DNA of 64,000 nt from Anaerostipes faecalis. GTDB taxonomy: Bacteria; Bacillota; Clostridia; Lachnospirales; Lachnospiraceae. Positions within the stretch are counted from its first letter, which is position 1, and every line of letters begins with the position of its first letter. Location: contig NZ_JABRXE010000002.1 of NCBI RefSeq assembly GCF_018982945.1, forward strand, positions 124,001 through 188,000, given 5' to 3'. The position numbers and the translations under genes are program-made. Below the pieces are notes generated by a model that was given only the letters and a program-made list of their open reading frames with translations, was not told where the DNA came from and ran no database searches. Shown piece by piece: positions 9,485 through 18,128 of the stretch.

Positions 9485-10264
9485 TCAAGAAACTAGAATA
9501 TCCCTTTCCATCTTGCCTTCATTTCCACCAAACAAATTAAAGATATTATTTTTCTTTATTCTCAACTGATTTAAAATAAATTTTTCCACAAATTCATTTT
9601 CAGGTTCATTTATAATTTTCTCCGGCTCTCCAAATTGAGCAATTTTTCCTTCATTTACTATCAATACACGGTCAGATAATGTCAACGCTTCTTCCGGATC
9701 ATGTGTAACAATGATAGTTGTCAGATGATATTCTTTCGCTATTGTCTTGATACGATCTTTTATAGACTCTTTAATAACACCATCCAACGCACTCAATGGT
9801 TCATCCAGCAAAAGAATTTTAGGTTTCATAACCATTGTTCTTGCAAGTGCAACTCTCTGTTTCTGTCCTCCAGAAAGCTGTTCTATTTTCTTTGATAAAT
9901 GTTCTCTTAATCCAAGCAGGTTTATTAAATCCTCTACTTCCTCTTTTGTTGAAATATCAGGTTTATTTCTCAATCCATAAGTAATATTCTTATAAACATT
10001 CAGATTAGGAAATAATGCATAATCCTGAAATACAATATTAAATCCTCTCTTCTCCATTGGAAGATTTGTCATATCTTCACCGTTATAAATGATTTTTCCA
10101 CTGTCTGCATCTGTTATCCCGAGAATCAGATTTAATAACGTTGTTTTTCCACATCCAGATGGACCTAATATAGAGACAATCTCTCCATCCTGGATTTCCA
10201 GATTAATCCCATCTAATACTACTGTCTGGTCATATGATTTTTTTATATTCTCCAGTTTTAACAT
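9485..10264 (-). CDS. ABC transporter ATP-binding protein of the 2-aminoethylphosphonate system
   Basis: The protein has a Walker A motif (LGPSGCGKTTLLN), a Q-loop (FQDYALFPNLN), the signature LSGGQKQRVALART, a Walker B motif (ILLLDEPLSALD) and the H-loop VTHDPEEAL. I place the start at ATG 10264 (MLKLENIKKS, 259 residues). A longer reading from 10324 is unlikely because a TATAAT box at 10330-10335 would place the transcription start at about that codon. It is the first gene of the operon and energises the fused permease. Confidence 0.92.
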   Translation of the reverse strand: MLKLENIKKSYDQTVVLDGINLEIQDGEIVSILGPSGCGKTTLLNLILGITDADSGKIIYNGEDMTNLPMEKRGFNIVFQDYALFPNLNVYKNITYGLRNKPDISTKEEVEDLINLLGLREHLSKKIEQLSGGQKQRVALARTMVMKPKILLLDEPLSALDGVIKESIKDRIKTIAKEYHLTTIIVTHDPEEALTLSDRVLIVNEGKIAQFGEPEKIINEPENEFVEKFILNQLRIKKNNIFNLFGGNEGKMERDILVS

Positions 10265-10329
10265 AAAATGAAACTCATTTTTTTGATCAATCAGATTTAA
10301 CCTTCTGGTTTTGTCTTGAAACATGGATG

Positions 10330-10335
10330 ATTATA
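10330..10335 (-). promoter_or_regulatory. -10 box (TATAAT) of the phosphonate operon
   Basis: A perfect TATAAT on the minus strand lies about 65 bp ahead of the chosen ATPase start. The -35 region is poor (TAGTTT at the expected place), which suggests activator dependence, perhaps on the neighbouring RpiR protein. Confidence 0.5.
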
Positions 10336-10360
10336 GCAACCGATTTTCCCTTAAACTATC

Positions 10361-10411
10361 ATAAAAAAATAAAAACCATGTAAAGAGAATGTAAATCTTT
10401 ACATGGTTTTT
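10361..10411 (-). terminator. Intrinsic terminator of the RpiR gene
   Basis: A perfect 15-bp stem (10371-10385 with 10397-10411, containing CCATGTAAAG) is followed on the minus strand by a T-rich tail. It separates the regulator gene from the phosphonate operon. Confidence 0.85.
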
Positions 10412-10443
10412 ACTCTGCTAAATTGTAGTAAAATTACAAAATT

Positions 10444-11313
10444 CTAATGTTCTAAATAAGCTTTATCGCTTATTATCTTACTGCTTCTGTCAAGTTTCTG
10501 TGAATAAGTTTCATAACGTGATATCAACAATCCCATATAAATCATATCAACCAGTAAAAGCTGGCTTGTTCTCGAAAAAATAGCATCTCCATAGAACATT
10601 TGATCCTGACTGGTACAAATCAGAAGATCTGCATATTTACTAATTGCAGAATCTTTAAAATTAGTTATTACAATAGTTGTTGCTCCACTCTTTTTAGCAA
10701 TCTTCATAACCTCAATAGTGTCCGCAGAACAGCCGGAATAAGAAATTCCAATAGCCACATCTTCCTTTGTCAGATTGCTGGCACAAATTCTCTGATGATA
10801 GTCATCATCCATATGTCTGCAGTTTAATCCAAGATATAATAATTTTGTCAGCAAATCTCGTGCTGTCACATTGGAATTTTCCACACCATAAATATCAATG
10901 ATTCTTGCCTCATTCAAAACTTCTATAACTTTTTTATAAGTTTTTATAGATATATTTTTTAAGTTTTCTTCCATCATATTTGTTGTTGTCATGAAAATCT
11001 TTCTTGGAATATCTTCCAGTCGGTCATCTGGATTTAATGAATATCCATACATGGGCTGAGGTAGCTTCGGCTCCTGTTTTCGAGCTGTTTCTACAGTCAA
11101 CGCATGGCGAAATTCTTTAAATCCCTGAAATCCAAGGGCTTTAAGCAGCCTTAAAATAGTTGGCTGACTCACATTGCATTCTTTCGCCAGTTTATGTAAG
11201 GATTGACCAGGAATTTCATCTATATTTTCCAGAATATAATCTGCCGCCTTTTGTTCTGATGCCCTCAAGTCTCCATATTTCGTTTCTATCAATATCTTAA
11301 TACTGATTTCCAT
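10444..11313 (-). CDS. RpiR family transcriptional regulator (HTH plus SIS domain)
   Basis: The 289-residue protein has an N-terminal RpiR-type helix-turn-helix (residues about 1-77, with SLHKLAKECNVSQPTILRLL) and a C-terminal SIS sugar-phosphate isomerase-like domain containing GISYSGCSADTIEVMKIAKK. This family senses phosphorylated metabolites. It lies directly upstream of the phosphonate operon on the same strand but ends in its own terminator; control of that operon is a reasonable inference from position only. Confidence 0.88.
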   Translation of the reverse strand: MEISIKILIETKYGDLRASEQKAADYILENIDEIPGQSLHKLAKECNVSQPTILRLLKALGFQGFKEFRHALTVETARKQEPKLPQPMYGYSLNPDDRLEDIPRKIFMTTTNMMEENLKNISIKTYKKVIEVLNEARIIDIYGVENSNVTARDLLTKLLYLGLNCRHMDDDYHQRICASNLTKEDVAIGISYSGCSADTIEVMKIAKKSGATTIVITNFKDSAISKYADLLICTSQDQMFYGDAIFSRTSQLLLVDMIYMGLLISRYETYSQKLDRSSKIISDKAYLEH

Positions 11314-11381
11314 TATATTTCTCCTGTAATTTTTCTACAAAAAATTAAAATATTTTTTTAATAATACCGCGTTTTTATTTT

Positions 11382-11411
11382 AGCATATACAGTAATATTC
11401 CTAACGGACAA
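11382..11411 (-). promoter_or_regulatory. Possible promoter of the RpiR gene
   Basis: TTGTCC (11406-11411) and TATGCT (11382-11387) are separated by 18 bp about 70 bp upstream of the gene. Confidence 0.4.
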
Positions 11412-11432
11412 CTATGTTAAATGTTTGTAAAA

Positions 11433-12101
11433 CTATATTCTATACTCTTTTATCATGATCACCATTGCTATTAGAAGTAATATGCTACATAAAAAAACAG
11501 ATGTATTCCCTATTACTCCAGTCATATATCCTCCAATGGCAGCACCTAAAATAAAAAATACAATAATTCCATAGTACCGATATCCCTTTATCAGATAATC
11601 TTTATTTTTTGTTTCCAGGTATTGGAACAGAGATTCTGTTCCACTTCTAAGATTCCCTGTACACATGGTACTGGCAAAGGGATGTCCGTGTACTCTACGA
11701 AAAGTTTCAACTTGCATTGAGCATACAAAAGAAATTAATACATTGGCAATAACGTTCAATTTCCCCAAAGGTATAAAACCTACCAGCGTTATCAATATGA
11801 TTTCCAGCAAAATAATTCTTTGTCTCCAATGTATTTTATGTTCTTCTTTAAACAGTTTTTTTACTATTTCTACCAGAATAACGCCAAATGCAAATGCAAG
11901 GATTGGAATAAAATAATAAAAAGCCTTTTGCAGATTTCCTTTTTGTAGATATACACCGAACAATACAATGTTCCCTGTCTGGGCATTGGCAAAAACATTT
12001 CCTCGAAGCAGGTAACTGTATGCATCTAAAAATCCACCTACGATTGCCAATAAGGCTGTCAGAAGAAAACTTTCCGACATCTGGAGTCGTTGTTCCTCCA
12101 T
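11433..12101 (-). CDS. YoaK/DUF1275 family membrane protein
   Basis: The 222-residue protein has six or more hydrophobic segments and the family signature near the start, ALLAIVGGFLDAYSYLLRG, followed by FANAQTGNIVLFG and, later, TCMTGNLRSG-like sequence (TMCTGNLRSGTESLF). Its function is unknown. The start codon overlaps the stop of the M18 aminopeptidase by one base, so it is the second gene of that unit. Confidence 0.85.
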   Translation of the reverse strand: MEEQRLQMSESFLLTALLAIVGGFLDAYSYLLRGNVFANAQTGNIVLFGVYLQKGNLQKAFYYFIPILAFAFGVILVEIVKKLFKEEHKIHWRQRIILLEIILITLVGFIPLGKLNVIANVLISFVCSMQVETFRRVHGHPFASTMCTGNLRSGTESLFQYLETKNKDYLIKGYRYYGIIVFFILGAAIGGYMTGVIGNTSVFLCSILLLIAMVIMIKEYRI

Positions 12102-13384
12102 TAGAAATTCACTTCCCTTCCTGACAAATAAAATGCTGTCATAAGACGTATCATATCATCTAAGTCTTTACTTCCTGCCATCTCATATGCCGAATGCATC
12201 GCCAGCTGCGGCAGTCCAATATCTGCTGAACGCATAGATACCTGTCCAGTTGAAATATTTCCAAGAGTTGAACCTCCCGGCATATCTGAACGGTTAAAAA
12301 ATGTCTGATATGGAATATTTTCCTTTTGACAAAGATATTTTACTACTGCAGCAGACTGTCCATCTGTTGTGTATTTCTGAGCAGCATTGAATTTTAATAA
12401 GATTCCTTCATTTAAATACGGGCGATTGGAAGGATCTGTCTTATTTGTATAATTAGGATGAACTGCATGTCCATTATCTGCAGATAACATAAAACTGTCT
12501 GCAATTGCCATTAAATATTCTTCCTGATCTTTTCCTGTCGCATAACATATTCTTTGAAGAACTTCCGGTAGAAATGTAGAACCTGCTCCCTGTTTTGTAC
12601 CACTTCCTACTTCTTCATTATCAAAAATACAGCACATGGTTACATAATCTTCTGATTTAGACTCAAGAAATGCCTGAAGGGATGCAAATGCACATTCCAA
12701 ATCATCCAGTTTCGGAGATGCAATAAACTCTTCATCAGCTCCAAGAACAGTCCCACTCATACGATTATATAAAAATAAATCATAAGACAAAATATCATCT
12801 CTTGAAACATCTGTATTTTCTGCAATTAATTTCAGCAGTGTCCCCTCTTCCAAATTTCCTCCAAATAAAGGCAGTAAATCCACCTGTGGATTTAATTCTT
12901 TTTTATCTATGCCTCTCATCATATGAATTGCCAGATGTGGGATCATCAATAAATCCCGGTCAATATTTACCAAATGACTTTTCAATTTCCCGTTCTCGTT
13001 GACGATGATACGGCCTGCTACAGATAACGGTCTGTCAAACCATGTATCTAAAAGCATCCCACCATATTTTTCTGTATTTAACTTTGTATAGTGTTTTTCT
13101 ACTTTTATCTCAGCATTTTCTTTGATCCGAAAAGTCGGAGCATCACTGTGACTGGCAATCAAGTGAAATCCGGAAAAATTCTTTTTGGGAATCCTGAAAG
13201 CAAGAATGGAACTGTCATTTCTCGTAACAAAATACCTGTTTCCCTCCTGAAGATTCCAATGATCTTTTTCTGATAATTCCTCAAAGCCTTGTGCACATAG
13301 TTGTTTCTTTACATTTTCTATTACATGAAAACAGCTGGGGCTTTTTCTGATAAATTCAAGCAGACAATCTACATTATGATTCAT
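12101..13384 (-). CDS. M18 family aminopeptidase (aspartyl aminopeptidase type)
   Basis: This metallopeptidase shows the M18 features: SHSDAPTFRIKENAEI, DLLPLFGG, SPKLDDLECAFASLQA, CIFDNEEVGSGTKQGAGSTF and, near the end, QLAMHSAYEMAG. These supply the two-zinc ligands and the catalytic Glu pair. The start is ATG 13384 (MNHNVDCLLEFI, 427 residues), set by a GGGAGGTG site six bases upstream; a reading from 13444 lacks a binding site and lies at the promoter. It is a cytoplasmic peptidase that removes N-terminal acidic or neutral residues. Confidence 0.93.
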   Translation of the reverse strand: MNHNVDCLLEFIRKSPSCFHVIENVKKQLCAQGFEELSEKDHWNLQEGNRYFVTRNDSSILAFRIPKKNFSGFHLIASHSDAPTFRIKENAEIKVEKHYTKLNTEKYGGMLLDTWFDRPLSVAGRIIVNENGKLKSHLVNIDRDLLMIPHLAIHMMRGIDKKELNPQVDLLPLFGGNLEEGTLLKLIAENTDVSRDDILSYDLFLYNRMSGTVLGADEEFIASPKLDDLECAFASLQAFLESKSEDYVTMCCIFDNEEVGSGTKQGAGSTFLPEVLQRICYATGKDQEEYLMAIADSFMLSADNGHAVHPNYTNKTDPSNRPYLNEGILLKFNAAQKYTTDGQSAAVVKYLCQKENIPYQTFFNRSDMPGGSTLGNISTGQVSMRSADIGLPQLAMHSAYEMAGSKDLDDMIRLMTAFYLSGREVNF

Positions 13385-13415
13385 AAAAACACCTCCCATT
13401 ATCGTCTTTCTATCA

Positions 13416-13444
13416 AGAATAACACAATCCTTCAAGACTTTCAA
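13416..13444 (-). promoter_or_regulatory. Promoter of the M18 peptidase / YoaK unit
   Basis: TTGAAA (13439-13444) and TATTCT (13416-13421) are 17 bp apart. The -35 box abuts the T-tract of the preceding terminator. Confidence 0.65.
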
Positions 13445-13485
13445 AAAATCCTGAGAATATTTTTCTACATATTCTCAGGATTTTT
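13444..13485 (-). terminator. Intrinsic terminator after the PTS IIA gene
   Basis: A perfect 16-bp stem (13444-13459 with 13470-13485, core ATCCTGAGAATA) is followed by T residues on the minus strand. It closes the deoC-PTS operon. Confidence 0.85.
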
Positions 13486-13501
13486 CCTATACATTTTTAT
13501 T

Positions 13502-13936
13502 TTACATATCAATTAACTTTAATATTTCTTCCTTAGAAACTGCCATACGAATTTTTTCAACCTTTTCTATATCAGAACAGGTAATTGCAAGTTTTGCTAA
13601 AATGTCTAAATGTTCTCCATCAACTCCTGCAATTCCTATAATAACATAAGCTGTTTTATTTTTTCCAAAGGATACTCCATCTGGGACTTGAATCAATGCA
13701 ATTCCTGATGATTTTATATACTTCTCAGAACCTCCAACCCCATGCGGAATAGCCACTCCATTTCCGATATATACGGAAAATTTTTCTTCTCTCTCCAACA
13801 TGGCATCTATATATTCTGGTTGAATATGTCCTCGATTCAAAAGCAGTTTCCCTGTTTCTTCAATAACTTCTTTTTTATCGCTGAATTTTGCACCTAACAC
13901 GATACTATCTTTATCAAAAATATTGCTCACAGCCAT
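13502..13936 (-). CDS. PTS EIIA component, mannitol/fructose type
   Basis: The 144-residue protein has the EIIA-2 fold signature, with the phosphorylatable His in AIPHGVGGSEKY (residues about 62-73) and ALIQVPDGVSFG. It passes phosphate from HPr to the IIB domain of the IICB protein encoded upstream. The ATG at 13936 lies immediately behind AAAGGA; GTG 13930, six bases on, may be the true start. It is the last gene of the deoC-dehydrogenase-IICB-deoR-IIA unit and is separate from IICB, as in many Gram-positive mannitol systems. Confidence 0.9.
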   Translation of the reverse strand: MAVSNIFDKDSIVLGAKFSDKKEVIEETGKLLLNRGHIQPEYIDAMLEREEKFSVYIGNGVAIPHGVGGSEKYIKSSGIALIQVPDGVSFGKNKTAYVIIGIAGVDGEHLDILAKLAITCSDIEKVEKIRMAVSKEEILKLIDM

Positions 13937-13948
13937 TCCTTTCTGAAC

Positions 13949-14707
13949 TTACCGAACCAAAGCTCCCTGTTCTTCCATTACTTTCTTCATATCCTGCGAA
14001 ATATGATTATCTGTAATAATCACATCAAATTCAGAAATTTTAGCAAAAGAACATACGGTTTTTGTCCCAATTTTACTGCTATCACATAACAAATATTTTC
14101 GGTTACCAATTTTCATCATTTCCCGCTTTATTTCAGCATTATCAAGATTCGGAGTAGTTGCCCCTTTTGCAACGGATAACGCATTGGTCGTCATAAAAAC
14201 TTTATCCACGGAAAAATCTTGCAATGCTCGTATTCCCATTCCGCCAACTGTACATTCAAAAGAAGTTCGAACTCGTCCTCCTAAAAGAATCAAATGTATT
14301 TCTGGAAATTTCTGAAGCTTTAAAGCAACCTGAAGGTCATTGGTAATAACCGTTAAATTTCTCACATCACTTAATAATGCTGCCAGCTCTAAAACTGTAG
14401 TCCCACTGTCTAGTAATATGGTATCTCCATCCTGGATTTCCTCACGGGCCTTCTTTGCAATCTGTTCTTTTTCGCTTTTATTTTTCTCCTTTCGAGAAGA
14501 AATGGAGTCTTCTCCAAAAACAGGATCTTCTCTTACAATCGCTCCACCATGAGTTCTGGAAAGTAACCCTTTCTGCTCAAGCTCTGTCAGGTCAATCCGA
14601 ATCGTTGTTCCACTGACTCCAAATTCCTGTATCAATTCTGTATTGCTAACCCGTCGGTTTTTTTTCAACAATTCTAAGATTTTTTCCTGTCTTTCTTCCG
14701 CAAACAT
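13949..14707 (-). CDS. DeoR family transcriptional regulator
   Basis: The 252-residue protein has an N-terminal DeoR helix-turn-helix (RQEKILELLKKNRRVSNTEL, residues 5-24, with TIRIDLTELEQKGLLSRTHGGA) and a C-terminal sugar-phosphate-sensing domain (DTILLDSGTTVLELAALL and LTVITNDLQVALKL). It lies inside the PTS operon between the IICB and IIA genes, so it probably represses that operon until a phosphorylated sugar intermediate accumulates. Confidence 0.92.
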   Translation of the reverse strand: MFAEERQEKILELLKKNRRVSNTELIQEFGVSGTTIRIDLTELEQKGLLSRTHGGAIVREDPVFGEDSISSRKEKNKSEKEQIAKKAREEIQDGDTILLDSGTTVLELAALLSDVRNLTVITNDLQVALKLQKFPEIHLILLGGRVRTSFECTVGGMGIRALQDFSVDKVFMTTNALSVAKGATTPNLDNAEIKREMMKIGNRKYLLCDSSKIGTKTVCSFAKISEFDVIITDNHISQDMKKVMEEQGALVR

Positions 14708-14787
14708 CGCATTTTCTCCTTTAAAAGATATCTTTAAAAAAAATTATATCTCATTCCTGAATTTCTGTAAATGAATGCGATTAAATT

Positions 14788-16197
14788 TTATTTTCTAGCT
14801 GCCTTTATTTTCTCAATAATCACATCATACTGTTCTCCTGCAAGGAAGTTATCTACAGAGAAATGTACAGCATTTGGTCTTACATCTTTTGCTCTTTGAG
14901 TTAATGATTCATGAGTTACTACAATATCTACATCTTCCGGCAAATCAGGAATAGCTACATTTTTCACCTCAATATCATCAAATCCTGCTTCCTTTATTTT
15001 ATTTTTGAGAATAGATGCTCCCATGGCACTAGAACCCATTCCCGCATCACATGCAACGAATACTTTTTTGATTACCTTATTTTTCAAATCAACTGCTGTT
15101 TCTACTACTTTACTTGTTCCTTCTTCTTTCATAGAATCTTTCTTATCCACTGCATCATCATAGTCATCTCCACCTTTGGAAACCTTTAGAATAAGAGATC
15201 CTACAACAAATGATACTGCCGTAGATAACAACATACCTGCGATGATTGGAATATAATCAGATTTTGGAGCAACTGCTAATACTGAAAAATAACTTCCTGG
15301 AGATGCTGTTGCAACCAATCCACAGTTAAATGTCTGGAATACGAAGTTACCAGATACTGCACCACAGATGGATGCGAGAATCATCTGAGGTTTCATTAAG
15401 ATAAATGGAAAATATGGCTCATGAATTCCACCAAATGCATGGATAATTGCTACACCTGGTGCTGTTCTCTTAGCTGTTCCTGTTCCAAAGAAGCTATATG
15501 CCAACAGTACACCAACACCTGGACCTGGATTTGGTTCTAAAATGAACAAAATAGATTTTCCAGCTTTGGCTGCTTGTGTAATACCAATCGGTGATAAAAT
15601 CCCATGATTAATTGCATTATTTAAAAACAATACTTTTGCCGGCTCAATAAATACATTTGCAAACGGTGTTAAACCTTTTGCAATAATCCAGTTTACACCT
15701 CCAGATAGAACCGCATTTAATGCCTGTACCAATGGTCCAATTCCAAAATATGCGGCTAATACCAAGAAAATTCCAAGAATTCCACAGGAAAAATTATTTA
15801 CAATCATTTCAAATCCTGGCTTAATTCTTCCCTCAAATAGTTTATCCACCTGCTTCATACACAATGCTGCAACTGGACCCATAATCATAGCACCCATAAA
15901 CATTGGGATATCTGAGCCTACAATGACACCCATAGTAGCTGCTGCACCAATGACTCCTCCACGATCACCGTAGAAATTCTTTCCTCCCGTATATCCAATT
16001 AAAATCGGTAGTAAATAAGTTAACATTGGTGAAATTAATTTAGCAATTTTTGCATTTGGTGCCCATCCTGTCTCTAAGAAAATTGCTGTAATTAATCCCC
16101 ATGTGATAAATGCGCCAATATTTGGCATTACCATGCCGCTTAGCACACCTCCAAATTTTTGGATTTTTGCACGAAATCCTGTACTACTGTTTCCCAT
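14788..16197 (-). CDS. PTS EIICB component, mannitol type
   Basis: The 469-residue protein has a membrane IIC domain (residues about 1-345) with the conserved GGIHEPYFPF motif and a C-terminal IIB domain with the phosphocysteine loop VACDAGMGSSAMGASIL near residue 385. The fold class is that of MtlA. A strong GGAGG site precedes the start. There is no mannitol-1-phosphate dehydrogenase next to it; its partners are a Gfo/Idh/MocA dehydrogenase and DeoC, so the transported polyol or sugar may not be mannitol. Confidence 0.9.
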   Translation of the reverse strand: MGNSSTGFRAKIQKFGGVLSGMVMPNIGAFITWGLITAIFLETGWAPNAKIAKLISPMLTYLLPILIGYTGGKNFYGDRGGVIGAAATMGVIVGSDIPMFMGAMIMGPVAALCMKQVDKLFEGRIKPGFEMIVNNFSCGILGIFLVLAAYFGIGPLVQALNAVLSGGVNWIIAKGLTPFANVFIEPAKVLFLNNAINHGILSPIGITQAAKAGKSILFILEPNPGPGVGVLLAYSFFGTGTAKRTAPGVAIIHAFGGIHEPYFPFILMKPQMILASICGAVSGNFVFQTFNCGLVATASPGSYFSVLAVAPKSDYIPIIAGMLLSTAVSFVVGSLILKVSKGGDDYDDAVDKKDSMKEEGTSKVVETAVDLKNKVIKKVFVACDAGMGSSAMGASILKNKIKEAGFDDIEVKNVAIPDLPEDVDIVVTHESLTQRAKDVRPNAVHFSVDNFLAGEQYDVIIEKIKAARK

Positions 16198-16209
16198 AGT
16201 TATCCTCCT

Positions 16210-17226
16210 TTATAATATTTTAATTGCTTTCTCTTTCAGTGATTCATTTCCGATTTTTACGATCCGTACTGCCATTTTCCCATCATGCCCGGTTGCCAAA
16301 ACCTCAGTATCATCAAGAATTGCATCAACAAAAGCTGTATCCTCTGCCACATATGCATCTTTGAACAAATAGGTCCAGCTATGCATCGTCGGACGTTTTA
16401 TATCATGATTCTTTGTACAAGTCATAACTTTCTTCTCATGAATATCGCCTAACGAAATTACTCCTTCTGTTCCAAGTATTTCTACTCTTGCATCATATCC
16501 ATACTGAACATACTGAGCACCTTCTACAATTCCCTGCATTCCATTTTCAAATTCCACATTCATAATCACATTATCGTAAAAATCAGGATATTTCTCTGCA
16601 ACTTCTTTGTTTCGATAATTACCGCCTACAGCATATAAACTGCTGATTTCACTTCCTGTAAACCATCGGACTGTGTCAATGTCATGACTGCATACCTCTC
16701 CAAGAGGCCCATTACTGATAGAAATATCATACATCCATTCTTTTGGTTTACTTGGTCCTCTCGTATGAGATTTTACGGAAACAACTTCTCCAATTTCTCC
16801 TGATTCAATTAATTTTTTCGCTTCCTGAAAACTTTCATCAAAGCGACGCATAAACCCAATCTGAAGTTTGACTCCATTTTTTTCGGCTGCTGCGATCATT
16901 TCATCACATTCATTTTCATCCATTGCCATTGGTTTTTCACAGAAAATGTGCTTTCCTGCTTCAGCTGCTGCAATTGTAATTTCTTTATGAAATTTAGTCG
17001 GACAGGCAATCACAACTGCATCAATATCTGGGTTTTTCATTACATCGTTATAATCTTTATAAGACAATTCAATTCCTAACTCTTTTGCTGCTTCTTCTGC
17101 CACATTCCCAACAGGATCACAAACAGCAACGATTTTACCTCTTGGAACTCGTCCAACAAAATTATGTCCATGAATCATTCCGGCTCTTCCAGAACCAATC
17201 AGACAAATCTTTACTTCCTGTTTCAT
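16210..17226 (-). CDS. Gfo/Idh/MocA family dehydrogenase (inositol dehydrogenase-like)
   Basis: The 338-residue protein has an N-terminal Rossmann domain (CLIGSGRAGMIHGHNF, residues 8-23), the family Lys motif HIFCEKPMAMDENE near residue 93, and the HDIDTVRWFTGSE segment of the substrate domain. In well-studied members an Asp stands four residues before the catalytic His; here the sequence is GEVCSH, so Glu occupies that place. It probably oxidises a polyol, sugar or sugar phosphate with NAD(P). It lies between deoC and the PTS genes. Confidence 0.85.
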   Translation of the reverse strand: MKQEVKICLIGSGRAGMIHGHNFVGRVPRGKIVAVCDPVGNVAEEAAKELGIELSYKDYNDVMKNPDIDAVVIACPTKFHKEITIAAAEAGKHIFCEKPMAMDENECDEMIAAAEKNGVKLQIGFMRRFDESFQEAKKLIESGEIGEVVSVKSHTRGPSKPKEWMYDISISNGPLGEVCSHDIDTVRWFTGSEISSLYAVGGNYRNKEVAEKYPDFYDNVIMNVEFENGMQGIVEGAQYVQYGYDARVEILGTEGVISLGDIHEKKVMTCTKNHDIKRPTMHSWTYLFKDAYVAEDTAFVDAILDDTEVLATGHDGKMAVRIVKIGNESLKEKAIKIL

Positions 17227-17247
17227 TTCGGTTTCATTCCTTTCTAA

Positions 17248-17922
17248 TTACTTCTGTTTTTTGTATTCTTCTATGATTGCTACTCCTGCACTTGTTCCAA
17301 GTCTTTCTGCTCCAGCTTCTACCATAGCCAAAGCTGTTTTTAAATCACGAATTCCACCAGCAGCTTTTACTTTTACTTCATTTCCAACAACAGATTTCAT
17401 CAATGCTACATCTTCTACCGTTGCTCCACCAGTTCCAAATCCAGTGGATGTTTTAATAAAATCAGGTTTTACTTCTTTGGCAATTTCTGCAACTTTTTTC
17501 TTTTCATCATCTGTCAAATAACAGTTTTCAAAAATAACTTTAGAAATTACATTGGCATCTCTGCATATCTTCACGATTTCTTCCATCTCTTTTTTAATAT
17601 AATCATAATTGTTATTTTTCAGTTCTGCGATATTAATCACATAATCAATTTCATCGGCACCTTTCTCTATAGCATCTTTTGTCTCAAAGACTTTACATTC
17701 TAAAGTTGTCTGTCCGAGAGGAAATCCAATTGCTGCCCCTACATGTACCGGGCATCCTGCCAACTTTTCTTTACATCTTTCTGTCTGTGCCGGATTAATT
17801 GCTACCATTTTAAAATTATATTCTCTTGCCTCATCACATAACTTCTGAAATGCTGCATCATCTGCAAATGCCTTTAAATTTGTATGATCCACCATATTTG
17901 CCAATTGTTCTACTGATACCAT
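17248..17922 (-). CDS. deoC: Deoxyribose-phosphate aldolase
   Basis: The 224-residue class I aldolase has the usual landmarks: [10 protein letters not shown] at residues 11-20, [20 protein letters not shown] with the lysine region, [18 protein letters not shown] with the Schiff-base Lys at about residue 154, and KAAGGIRD. It splits 2-deoxyribose 5-phosphate into glyceraldehyde 3-phosphate and acetaldehyde. It is the first gene of the PTS operon rather than part of a nucleoside-salvage cluster, which points to a role in breaking down the imported sugar. Confidence 0.93.
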   Translation of the reverse strand: MVSVEQLANMVDHTNLKAFADDAAFQKLCDEAREYNFKMVAINPAQTERCKEKLAGCPVHVGAAIGFPLGQTTLECKVFETKDAIEKGADEIDYVINIAELKNNNYDYIKKEMEEIVKICRDANVISKVIFENCYLTDDEKKKVAEIAKEVKPDFIKTSTGFGTGGATVEDVALMKSVVGNEVKVKAAGGIRDLKTALAMVEAGAERLGTSAGVAIIEEYKKQK

Positions 17923-17985
17923 TTTGTAACCTCAACTTTCTTTATTTTCTTTTGTTTTGTTTTATTATTCTTTGTTTGTATCTTT

Positions 17986-18014
17986 ATATTACATCGTTTC
18001 CGTTTATTTGTCAA
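17986..18014 (-). promoter_or_regulatory. Promoter of the deoC-PTS operon with a cre-like site
   Basis: TTGACA (18009-18014) and TAATAT (17986-17991) are exactly 17 bp apart. The spacer and -10 include CGGAAACGATGTAA (17989-18002), which matches the CcpA cre consensus at 11 of 14 positions. The leader downstream is rich in AACAAA repeats, possibly a DeoR operator; that part is a guess. Confidence 0.65.
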
Positions 18015-18066
18015 CATTTAAATTGTATAATTCAAAACATAATGAAATTAAATAAAGATTATTATT

Positions 18067-18108
18067 AAAAAAGAGACTTTCATAATTACTTATGAAAGTC
18101 TCTTTTTT
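18067..18108 (-). terminator. Intrinsic terminator of the codA-like / pucR unit
   Basis: A perfect 19-bp stem (18067-18085 with 18090-18108, core GAGACTTTCATAA) ends in six T residues on the minus strand, just after the pucR stop. Confidence 0.85.
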
Positions 18109-18128
18109 AAGATTACATATGTTTTAAC

